The notes under the pieces are model-generated. The model worked only from the letters and a program-made list of their open reading frames with translations, was not told where the DNA came from and searched no databases. Both the position numbers and the translations under genes were made by a program. Positions 1 to 5,666 of a DNA stretch of 13,145 bases are shown piece by piece (the first letter of the stretch is position 1; every line of letters begins with the position of its first letter). The stretch comes from DASYAN01 sp036501345 (GTDB lineage: Bacteria > Chloroflexota > Ktedonobacteria > Ktedonobacterales > Ktedonobacteraceae), in assembly GCA_036501345.1 (NCBI GenBank), contig DASYAN010000338.1, forward strand, positions 1 through 13,145. Direction: 5' to 3'.

Positions 1-145
1 CATTATTGCATCAGCTCCATCCCAAATAGCATGGATCATGTTAGAAGTGTGCATTGTCAGAACTTGCAGCAAGCCTTTGTGCAGTGTACACTCATCTGAA
101 TGGGGAAATGATCCCTAACTATGATTATGGAAGAGGAACGCTTCA
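1..145. other. Left-edge intergenic region with possible minus-strand gene end-fragment
   Basis: This stretch holds the pyk promoter and ribosome binding site (AGAGGA at 132-137, 8 bases before the start). On the minus strand a frame is open from 114 to 1 and leaves the window. Its last residues read HAIWDGADAIM, which resembles the pyruvate kinase motif ANAxxDGTDAVMLS. No ribosome binding site supports a start in that frame, and the residues before the motif do not match pyruvate kinase. It may be the start of an unknown divergent gene, a decayed copy, or chance. Confidence refers to a real minus-strand coding fragment. Confidence 0.2.
64..92 (+). promoter_or_regulatory. Predicted sigma-70-type promoter of pyk
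   Basis: TTGCAG at 64-69 and TACACT at 87-92 are separated by 17 bases, with a TG immediately before the -10 box. Transcription would start near 99, giving a leader of about 47 nt ahead of pyruvate kinase. This is a pattern-based call only. Confidence 0.45.
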
Positions 146-1630
146 ATGCACCGTACGAAGATCGTCTGTACAATAGGCCCTGCTACTAATAGCGAAGCAC
201 AACTTGAACAGCTTATGCGGGCAGGTATGAATGTTGCCCGGCTTAACTTTTCCCATGGCACCCATCAGGAGCATGAGCAGATCATCGAACGTATACGTGC
301 TATTTCTGCTCGCCTTGACTATGCGGTGGCTATTTTACAAGACTTACAAGGACCAAAGATTCGTACTGGTTTGTTACAAGCCGGGCAACCTGTCAGGTTA
401 CTTGATGGTTCGCAGATAACTATCACTATCCGCGATATAGTGGGCACCGCTGAGATAATCTCCACGACCTATAAGCAACTTCCCCAGGATGTAAAGCCCG
501 ACGACCGTATCTTGCTAAATGATGGCTTATTGGAATTGCGTGTACTGGAGAAGAGCGAAACAGATATACTCTGTTCGGTAATCCATGGCGGTGTTCTAGG
601 AGAGCATAAGGGGATTAACCTGCCAGGTGTTGCAGTAAGTGCCCCGGCCTTGACGAAGAAAGACCGTGATGATCTTCGGTTTGGTATTATGCACGACGTT
701 GATTACGTGGCGCTCAGTTTTGTACGGAAGCCGGAGGATATACTTGAAACGAAGCGATATATTCATGAGCTACAATTGGAGTGCAATACAGAGCATAAGA
801 AAAATATTATTCCTATTCCATTAATAGCAAAATTAGAGAAGCCAGAAGCAATAGCATGTTTAGATGCTATTCTTGAGGTGACTGATGGTGTAATGATAGC
901 ACGTGGTGACTTAGGAGTGGAAATGGCTCCTGAGAAGGTACCGCTTATCCAAAAGCATATCATTGCCAGATGCAATGAACTGGGATTGCCAGTTATCACA
1001 GCTACTCAGATGCTAGAGTCAATGGTAACGAACCCACGTCCAACGAGAGCAGAAGTAGCTGATGTATCGAATGCCGTACTCGATCAAACTGATTTGGTAA
1101 TGTTGAGCGCCGAAACAGCCACAGGTGCTTACCCAATTGAGGCCGTTGAAATGATGGTACGTATTGTGCTAGAAACCGAAGCAGGAGATAGAACCGCACA
1201 CCAATCTAAACATCAGCAACTCACACAGGCTTGTGCTGTAAGCCATGCCGCCCGTGCACTTTCAGAAGAGGCTAGCGTCAAGGCAATTGTCGTCTTTACA
1301 CGTTCTGGCAACTCAGCGCATCTGATCTCTAAAGATCGCCCACGTGTTCCCATCCTAGCCTATACCCCCTCAGAGAAGGTACGACGTCAGCTTGCACTGT
1401 GGTGGGGGGTGCGGCCGCACTGTATTGAGTTGCGAGGAACAACGGAAGATCTTATAGAGGTGGTTGAACACCGATTACTAGAGGATAAGCTAATTCAGAG
1501 TGGTGAGTATGTTGTGATTATGGGAGGATTACCTGTGGCAAGGTGGGCACGTACAAACTTTGTCAAGCTGCATAGAGTCAAGATAGCAGATACTCAACAA
1601 GAAAGCCAAAAATCAAAGGGCATGGAATGA
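146..1630 (+). CDS. pyk: Pyruvate kinase
   Basis: This enzyme transfers the phosphate of phosphoenolpyruvate to ADP, making pyruvate and ATP in the last step of glycolysis in the cytoplasm. At 494 residues it is slightly longer than the usual 470-480. The N-terminal KIVCTIGPAT and NFSHG motifs open the barrel. Lys229 and Glu231 in IAKLEKPEA are the expected catalytic lysine and metal ligand, RGDLGVE lies at 253-259, and ATQMLESM at 286-293 carries the conserved Thr. The C-terminal domain (about 360-480) is complete. The segment DLQGPKIR (66-73) has Leu/Gln/Lys where potassium-dependent enzymes have Thr/Lys/Glu, so by established family rules it is probably potassium-independent, like the mycobacterial enzyme. 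The motif normally DGTDAVMLSGETA reads DQTDLVMLSAETA here, a mild departure. The ATG is supported by AGAGGA 8 bases upstream. It has its own promoter and is separated from rpsP by 185 bp. Confidence 0.97.
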   Translation: MHRTKIVCTIGPATNSEAQLEQLMRAGMNVARLNFSHGTHQEHEQIIERIRAISARLDYAVAILQDLQGPKIRTGLLQAGQPVRLLDGSQITITIRDIVGTAEIISTTYKQLPQDVKPDDRILLNDGLLELRVLEKSETDILCSVIHGGVLGEHKGINLPGVAVSAPALTKKDRDDLRFGIMHDVDYVALSFVRKPEDILETKRYIHELQLECNTEHKKNIIPIPLIAKLEKPEAIACLDAILEVTDGVMIARGDLGVEMAPEKVPLIQKHIIARCNELGLPVITATQMLESMVTNPRPTRAEVADVSNAVLDQTDLVMLSAETATGAYPIEAVEMMVRIVLETEAGDRTAHQSKHQQLTQACAVSHAARALSEEASVKAIVVFTRSGNSAHLISKDRPRVPILAYTPSEKVRRQLALWWGVRPHCIELRGTTEDLIEVVEHRLLEDKLIQSGEYVVIMGGLPVARWARTNFVKLHRVKIADTQQESQKSKGME

Positions 1631-1683
1631 TCCCCCACCCTGTACAAGCTGGCTGCAAGTTTTGATCTGGCCATTCCGAAATA

Positions 1684-1712
1684 TTGACTTTTTTTTCGCA
1701 ACGTGCTATTCT
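1684..1712 (+). promoter_or_regulatory. Predicted sigma-70-type promoter of the rpsP-khpA-rimM cluster
   Basis: TTGACT at 1684-1689 and TATTCT at 1707-1712 are separated by exactly 17 bases, close to the consensus. The predicted start is near 1719, giving an untranslated leader of about 97 nt before rpsP. Confidence 0.7.
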
Positions 1713-1731
1713 AGTCTCGCTGTAGTTGAGG

Positions 1732-1764
1732 GGCGCTTTCATATACTATGAAAAGTGTGGCGCC
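1732..1764 (+). promoter_or_regulatory. Leader hairpin upstream of rpsP
   Basis: GGCGC (1732-1736) pairs with GCGCC (1760-1764), and TTTCATA (1737-1743) pairs with TATGAAA (1747-1753) around a TAC loop. The 6-base bulge AGTGTG lies on the 3' side. The hairpin sits about 50 nt before the rpsP start and has no U-run, so it is not an intrinsic terminator. It could be a ribosomal-protein leader element or simply a stabilising 5' hairpin; function is inferred. Confidence 0.4.
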
Positions 1765-1815
1765 GCTGAAATCGCATATCCCAGATAATGGGTTAAGAGG
1801 TGGAATTAAGCAAGT

Positions 1816-2109
1816 ATGACTGTCAAAATTCGTTTAAAACGTACGGGGATGAAGAAAGCCCCTAGCTATCGCATTGTAGTCGCTGATTCGCGCTCTCCTC
1901 GCGATGGTCGTATCATCGAGAACATTGGTTGGTATAATCCTCGTGTTGAGCCCTCTGCCGTGAATATTAATGAGGAGAAGGCTCTTAATTGGCTGAAGAA
2001 TGGGGCACAACCAACGGAGTCTGTCTCTATACTTCTCAAGCGTGCAGGGATTCTGGACCGTTTCCATGCGGCAAAGCAACCTATAGAGGCTGTAAATCAG
2101 GCTCAGTAA
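1816..2109 (+). CDS. rpsP: 30S ribosomal protein S16
   Basis: S16 is a small-subunit ribosomal protein that binds 16S rRNA early in 30S assembly. The start MTVKIRLKRTGMKKAPSYRI and the following VVADSRSPRDGR are the family hallmark, and IENIGWYNPR at about 35-44 is also conserved. At 97 residues it is a little longer than the usual 80-90, with a short Gln/Ala-rich tail. GAGGTG lies at 1797-1802, a rather long 13 bases before the ATG, but the family alignment fixes this start. It is the first gene of a cluster with khpA and rimM, the classical bacterial gene order, behind a near-consensus promoter and a hairpin leader. Confidence 0.97.
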   Translation: MTVKIRLKRTGMKKAPSYRIVVADSRSPRDGRIIENIGWYNPRVEPSAVNINEEKALNWLKNGAQPTESVSILLKRAGILDRFHAAKQPIEAVNQAQ

Positions 2110-2164
2110 ATTGGTGTGCAAAGGTGTGAAGCTCAGACGAGATTGAAACTAAGGGTTTTAAGAT

Positions 2165-2395
2165 ATGGGTAATCTGGTTGAGTATATTGCTCAGTCACTG
2201 GTTGATGATCCTTCGGCTGTTGTGGTGCGCGAGGTCCGTAATGATCGTAACGCATTGGTCTTAGAGCTTCATGTTGCATCTGATGACTTTGGAAAAGTTA
2301 TCGGTCGTCAGGGACGTGTTGCCAAGGCTATGCGTACACTCCTGCGTGTGGCTGGTACACGCGAAGGACGTCATACCTCTTTAGAAATACTCTAA
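2165..2395 (+). CDS. khpA: KH-domain RNA-binding protein KhpA (YlqC family)
   Basis: This is a 76-residue single KH-domain protein of the KhpA/YlqC (formerly UPF0109) family. Known relatives bind RNA, often paired with KhpB/Jag, and affect cell elongation or small-RNA regulation. The GxxG loop typical of KH domains is GRQG at 47-50, inside GKVIGRQGRVAKAMRTLL, which is the signature of the family. The length is normal. The ATG has an AAGGG 9 bases upstream. It lies 55 bp after rpsP and 105 bp before the preferred rimM start, so it is probably cotranscribed with both, as in other bacteria. Confidence 0.93.
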   Translation: MGNLVEYIAQSLVDDPSAVVVREVRNDRNALVLELHVASDDFGKVIGRQGRVAKAMRTLLRVAGTREGRHTSLEIL

Positions 2396-2500
2396 ATGCG
2401 TAGGTGTCCTGGTAGGTCACTGGTCTATTTTTCAACGTGTATCTGGTGAATAGGCTGGGGTTTTATGCCGCTACAGGAAGGTCTTAAAGAGTTTCATACT

Positions 2501-3058
2501 ATGAACGAGACGACAGAATGGGCTACTATCGGAAAAATAGTGGCCCCTTTTGGTATTCGCGGTGAGCTTAAAATACATTCTTTCACCGATATTCCCGATC
2601 GCTTTGTGACATTGGAAGCTGTCTATCTCAGCTCCGATTATTCACGTCGTGTGATCAAAGGAGTACGTCCCTATAAAGGGGATATGCTCTTGCTTAAGTT
2701 AGATGGTGTCGATGATGCTACTACTGCCGAGACTCTGCGGAATTATGATCTGTGCATTCCATCGGATGCGTTGGCAGAACTGCCTCCCGGTGCTTACTAC
2801 CAGCATGACATTTTAGGTCTGCAAGTGTTTCGACTCGATGACCGCTTTGTCGGAGTAATTAGCGAAATTATGCCCACTGGTGGCAATGATGTCTATGTCA
2901 TTAAAGCAGATGATGGACGACAATTTCTTATTCCAGCAATTAAAAATGTCATCAAACAGGTTGACCTTGTCCGGCGTGTAATGTATATTGATCCTATGAA
3001 GGGTTTGCTAGACGATGATGCAGAGATTGTTAATCCGACAGAAGAGGAGGACGAGTGA
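2501..3058 (+). CDS. rimM: Ribosome maturation factor RimM
   Basis: RimM binds S19 and helps fold the 3' (head) domain of 16S rRNA during 30S maturation. The N-terminal RimM domain shows IGKIVAPFGIRGELKI near the start, and the C-terminal half is a PRC-barrel (YYQHDILGLQVF through GGNDVYVIKADDGRQFLIPAI). The tail is acidic (PTEEEDE). I chose the ATG at 2501 (185 residues) because homologues begin only a few residues before the IGKI motif. An in-frame ATG at 2465 would add 12 residues, but it has no better ribosome binding site. It is third in the rpsP-khpA cluster. The usual next genes, trmD and rplS, are not present downstream. Confidence 0.93.
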   Translation: MNETTEWATIGKIVAPFGIRGELKIHSFTDIPDRFVTLEAVYLSSDYSRRVIKGVRPYKGDMLLLKLDGVDDATTAETLRNYDLCIPSDALAELPPGAYYQHDILGLQVFRLDDRFVGVISEIMPTGGNDVYVIKADDGRQFLIPAIKNVIKQVDLVRRVMYIDPMKGLLDDDAEIVNPTEEEDE

Positions 3059-3237
3059 TTAGCAATATGTGCCGATAGATAGTATCTTCAGGGTGCTTCC
3101 TAGTTTCTTTAGCTGGGAGCTTTACAATGGCTCTGAAACGAATTTGTCTTTTGAAACGTGTTATCGGTACATAGCGTTGATAGTTGCAGGTAGATGCCTG
3201 TTCTAGCGCGTCACAGTATTCTGGAGGGAGGTATCCC

Positions 3238-3465
3238 ATGTTTGACCAGACTCTGACTCTTGCTGATGTGTGTAGTGCGATTGCTGAAGGCCGTCTAGCG
3301 GCTACTTCCGATGGGCGGACCTATGAGGTGAGCGCACTTGAGCTACGTCGCTATTTCAACGAACGTCGTTCTTTCCCCCCTCTTACCTATGTGCAAGTAC
3401 TCTCTTCTTGTAGTTTCGACTCTGGTGTGTCTTCTCTTCCGGGTTTCTGTAGCTCAGGCCTTTAA
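3238..3465 (+). CDS. Small putative helix-turn-helix (excisionase/MerR-like) protein
   Basis: This is a 75-residue protein of unknown function. Residues 7-41, from LTLADVCSAIAEGRL through TYEVSALELRRYF, follow the pattern of small winged helix-turn-helix DNA-binding domains of the excisionase/MerR N-terminal kind, in which a recognition turn is followed by a hydrophobic residue and a 'xxDLRRY' helix. This assignment is by pattern only. The last 25 residues are Ser/Cys-rich and look unstructured. The ATG is chosen because GGAGGGAGG ends 5 bases upstream, the best SD site in the window; an in-frame ATG at 3184 lacks one. It follows rimM by 179 bp on the same strand and may be cotranscribed with it. 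Its stop codon lies in the loop of an intrinsic terminator, which argues for a genuine transcription-unit end. Confidence 0.7.
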   Translation: MFDQTLTLADVCSAIAEGRLAATSDGRTYEVSALELRRYFNERRSFPPLTYVQVLSSCSFDSGVSSLPGFCSSGL

Positions 3466-3477
3466 GGCCTTTTTTTT
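3456..3477 (+). terminator. Intrinsic terminator at the end of the rpsP cluster
   Basis: AGGCCT (3456-3461) and AGGCCT (3465-3470) form a compact GC-core stem with a TTA loop, followed by an uninterrupted run of T to 3477. The TAA stop of the preceding gene (3463-3465) falls in the loop and start of the 3' arm. Confidence 0.8.
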
Positions 3478-3494
3478 ATACTTCTGAGGAGGAG

Positions 3495-3523
3495 TTGCAT
3501 TCATAGAAGGGAAGGACTATAAT
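3495..3523 (+). promoter_or_regulatory. Strong predicted promoter of the 80-residue membrane protein gene
   Basis: TTGCAT (3495-3500) and a perfect TATAAT (3518-3523) are 17 bases apart. Transcription would start near 3530, giving a leader of about 120 nt. The box lies just after a terminator, so it marks a new transcription unit. Confidence 0.65.
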
Positions 3524-3534
3524 TTCAGGGATCT

Positions 3535-3556
3535 CTTATTCCATTCTTGGAATAAG
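3535..3556. promoter_or_regulatory. Perfect inverted repeat at the predicted transcription start (possible operator or 5' hairpin)
   Basis: CTTATTCC (3535-3542) and GGAATAAG (3549-3556) are an exact 8-bp inverted repeat with a 6-base spacer. It sits about 5-26 bases after the predicted start of transcription. This position fits a repressor site blocking the promoter or a stem at the 5' end of the mRNA. The choice between the two cannot be made from sequence. Confidence 0.5.
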
Positions 3557-3649
3557 CAAGGGAATATGGTGTTCCTCCCACTATATTAGTTGGGATGGGT
3601 CTCCGCCCTGCAAAAAACTAATCATCCCTGATTATAGAGAAAGGTTTTT

Positions 3650-3892
3650 ATGGAGCCACTCGATTCAGATTACGAGTATGTCGTGTACCGAAGCGATCCT
3701 AAGGCTCGCTTCAACTGGTTATATATTATTCCAACTCTCGGTGTCTTGTGGTTGGTCTACCTGTTTGCCGCAGCAGCCTTTCAGTTCTCCGTCTCTAGTG
3801 TAGTAGACACTGTTATGGGTCTGATGCTGGTTGTCTTGTTTGTTATTGCTGGCCTACTTTTCTGGGCTTTAGCTCCCAAGGAAAACAGGTAG
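3650..3892 (+). CDS. Small membrane protein with two transmembrane helices, function unknown
   Basis: This is an 80-residue protein that I do not recognise. A polar, acidic N-terminus (residues 1-22, with YEYVVYRSDPKARFNW) precedes two hydrophobic helices, about 23-45 (WLYIIPTLGVLWLVYLFAAAAF) and about 52-74 (VDTVMGLMLVVLFVIAGLLFW), and the tail is short and basic (KENR). The first helix is preceded by Lys/Arg, suggesting both ends face the cytoplasm. GAGAAAGG ends 6 bases before the ATG. It has its own near-consensus promoter, an inverted repeat and a structured leader. It ends 63 bp before the converging lipid kinase gene and shares a terminator hairpin with it. Being real is likely from the regulatory signals; function is unknown. 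Confidence 0.75.
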   Translation: MEPLDSDYEYVVYRSDPKARFNWLYIIPTLGVLWLVYLFAAAAFQFSVSSVVDTVMGLMLVVLFVIAGLLFWALAPKENR

Positions 3893-3927
3893 TTCTTTGC
3901 TACTCTTTTGAAATATGTAGAGGGCAT

Positions 3928-3974
3928 AGGTGGTGCTACATAGCTATTTCTAGCATCACCTTGCTCTTTGTTTT
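3928..3974. terminator. Hairpin terminator between convergent genes
   Basis: AGGTGGTGCTA (3928-3938) pairs with TAGCATCACCT (3951-3961) with one G-U pair and a 12-base loop. On the plus strand it is followed by the T-rich tract CTTTGTTTT, so it best serves the upstream membrane protein gene. The 3' arm overlaps the stop codon of the minus-strand kinase gene. It has no U-run in the minus direction. Confidence 0.65.
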
Positions 3975-5068
3975 GGAACAAATATCTTCAAGGGCATGTC
4001 TGTCATCTGGACATGGATGGGCGTTTGCCCACGTATTTCGCCATCCAGGGTCACATCCTCTGGATCGTTGTTTGTAGATATGGTAACGCTGTGTGCCTGG
4101 ATATGGTGTATACCTGGAACACCTATTAAATCTGCAGCCTCAAGCAAGGACTGTGGCATATGTCCTGCATTCTTGCTTGTTGCAGATGCTGTCTCGGTGT
4201 TGAAAAGGCGTCCAAAAGCGGCTGTCAGGCTTGGCAATTCAATCGCTTCGACAATGACGATGTCCAGTAGATGGTCATTAATGCTCGCATTTGGTAGCGC
4301 TAGATTCCAATTTCCACCAAAAATAGGGGCGTTGATGACTGCTGCCTGCAGTGCTTGGCAATGAAAGACAATCGGCTCTTCGACAATTATCGACTCTTCC
4401 TGTTTTTCGGATGCTATGTCTTTATTCTGTGGAGGCAGTAGTACTCCCTCAATGCACACATCGAGCTCCAGTGGTTCATGGTTTAGCAATACTTCAAGTG
4501 CAGCCATTGGGTAGGTTAATTTCCCGTAACGCTGTCGTGTTGCTACATTAGTTGCCACGTGTGCAAACTGCACATTGAGTCCGACGGTCAATGCATGAGC
4601 GAAGCAGCCATGGCTCTGAAGGTGAGCAGGTGTTTGCTTCGGCGTGCCTTGTCGGTTTATCTGGTGTGGCGCTTGCTCTGCTGGTTTTGCTGTGCCAATA
4701 TCTATCGCTACAGTTCTTCCTTGCCTGATAACTTCTACTGCTTGCTGGAGATCTTGCGGTATATTAATAGAACGTGCAACGTCATTTGATGTTCCTAGTG
4801 GAAGGATGCCCAATGGAAGACCACTCTCTATTATGTGGGTAATCACTCCTCCAGTTAATCCATCTCCGCCAGCTGCTATCGCGAGGTTGACTCCTCGCTC
4901 TTTCCAGCGTGGGCCCTGTATGGGTAATCCATCTAGCTGTGTGATAGGTAGAACTTCGGCAATTGCTATATCGGCCTGTTTCAGATACTCCAGTACTTCT
5001 GGCAATTGTACTGATCTACCCGAGTGTGGGCTGTGGATGACAATCGCTGTATGTCGTCGTTTGGGCAA
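3956..5068 (-). CDS. Lipid kinase of the diacylglycerol kinase (DagK/YegS/LCB5) family
   Basis: These enzymes phosphorylate diacylglycerol or related lipids with ATP at the inner face of the membrane and feed phospholipid recycling. The nucleotide-binding loop AAGGDGLTGGV (65-75) and PLGTSNDVAR (90-99) are the hallmark of the N-terminal domain, and LDGE near 341-344 is the conserved motif of the C-terminal domain. The usual GGDGT reads GGDGL here. At 370 residues it exceeds the common 290-320, because of two low-complexity insertions (about 128-150, Gln/Pro-rich, and about 212-230, acidic). The start is TTG at 5068, supported by AGAGGTGA 6 bases upstream. It lies about 96 bp downstream of the 88-codon gene on the same strand and converges on the small membrane protein gene. 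The exact lipid substrate cannot be told. Confidence 0.9.
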   Translation of the reverse strand: MPKRRHTAIVIHSPHSGRSVQLPEVLEYLKQADIAIAEVLPITQLDGLPIQGPRWKERGVNLAIAAGGDGLTGGVITHIIESGLPLGILPLGTSNDVARSINIPQDLQQAVEVIRQGRTVAIDIGTAKPAEQAPHQINRQGTPKQTPAHLQSHGCFAHALTVGLNVQFAHVATNVATRQRYGKLTYPMAALEVLLNHEPLELDVCIEGVLLPPQNKDIASEKQEESIIVEEPIVFHCQALQAAVINAPIFGGNWNLALPNASINDHLLDIVIVEAIELPSLTAAFGRLFNTETASATSKNAGHMPQSLLEAADLIGVPGIHHIQAHSVTISTNNDPEDVTLDGEIRGQTPIHVQMTDMPLKIFVPKQRAR

Positions 5069-5164
5069 ATCCGCTCACCTCTAGATGTTTATATGGGTCT
5101 GTGTGATCTCTCATTGTCTATATACTAACATACATTGGCTCCATGCTCTAGACTAACTGGTCTA

Positions 5165-5431
5165 TCACTGATGCTTTGATGGGTCATGAAAGCGATAAAG
5201 CTTTCCTGAGGGAGACGACCATAGCAGTTTTAGTCTACTATTGGTGAGTGTTCTCTTCCAGATCTGTTGTTCCTCTTTCCCTTGGTTGGGAGTCAATAAC
5301 ATATAGGATACGGAGTAGCTCTGTGCCGCATCAAGAACTGCAGAAAGTGGCTGGGCTGGCAATAAAACTGCATGTGAAGATAAGATGTTACTAGATAAAT
5401 CTCTAGCAGTTTTTTTGTCTGTTACAGACAT
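5165..5431 (-). CDS. Short protein resembling the C-terminal soluble tail of a membrane glycosyltransferase
   Basis: This is an 88-residue protein with no signal peptide or membrane helix. The pattern LPAQPLSAVLDAAQSYSVSYMLLTP, then a gap, then LKLLWSSPSGKLYRFH closely resembles the extracytoplasmic end of ArnT/PMT-type mannosyltransferases, where a 'YLLLD...L.LLYSSPDGxxxYRI' segment closes the protein. The many-helix catalytic part is absent. AAGGAG sits 6 bases before the ATG (plus-strand positions 5438-5443), an excellent SD site, so the frame is probably translated rather than a plain remnant. It precedes the lipid kinase gene on the same strand and is divergent from transketolase. It may be a freed domain, a partner of a glycosyltransferase elsewhere, or the remnant of a deletion. 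Family placement is by remembered pattern only. Confidence 0.6.
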   Translation of the reverse strand: MSVTDKKTARDLSSNILSSHAVLLPAQPLSAVLDAAQSYSVSYMLLTPNQGKEEQQIWKRTLTNSRLKLLWSSPSGKLYRFHDPSKHQ

Positions 5432-5666
5432 TTAATTCTCCTTCTCCCTCTCCTTTGACTATTAGTGTAGGAGAAATGAGAGCGCACCTCTAGGAGAAAG
5501 TAGGGACAGTTTTTATTCTTGGTCAGAAGAAAACGAGGCACTCTCTTTGTAGTACATGGTACTTCAGCTTGCGGTTGCTTTCGCTAACGGTCTACAATAG
5601 AGGTGGACACCTACGACAGAACGCGACGTTAAAGACAATAGAGTCTCATAAAATAAGGAGTAACTA
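5432..5666. other. Divergent intergenic region between the 88-codon gene and tkt
   Basis: The region holds the SD sites of both genes, the tkt promoter, and two exact direct repeats TAGGAGAAA (5468-5476 and 5491-5499) whose starts are 23 bases apart. It also has an inverted repeat AGGTG-GA-CACCT at 5601-5612 around the predicted tkt start site. No open frame with a convincing start is present. Confidence 0.5.
5569..5598 (+). promoter_or_regulatory. Predicted promoter of tkt
   Basis: TTGCGG (5569-5574) and TACAAT (5593-5598) are 18 bases apart. Transcription would start near 5605, inside the inverted repeat AGGTG-GA-CACCT (5601-5612), which could therefore act as an operator. Confidence 0.5.

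Noticed and set aside
2465..2500. In-frame ATG at 2465 as the rimM start
   Set aside because: It adds 12 residues absent from the family and has no better SD than the ATG at 2501; kept only as an alternative.
3095..3123. Weak hairpin GCTTCC...GGGAGC after rimM as a terminator
   Set aside because: Only six pairs with a 14-base loop and three T residues; too weak to end the transcript.
3585..3628. Apparent H-type pseudoknot (ATTAGTT/AACTAAT plus GGGATG/CATCCC)
   Set aside because: Both connecting loops would be zero bases, which is sterically implausible. The stems are better read as alternatives.
3996..5084. Several plus-strand open frames across the lipid kinase
   Set aside because: They are antisense to a gene with clear family motifs and an SD-supported start, and show Cys/Trp-rich non-protein-like composition.
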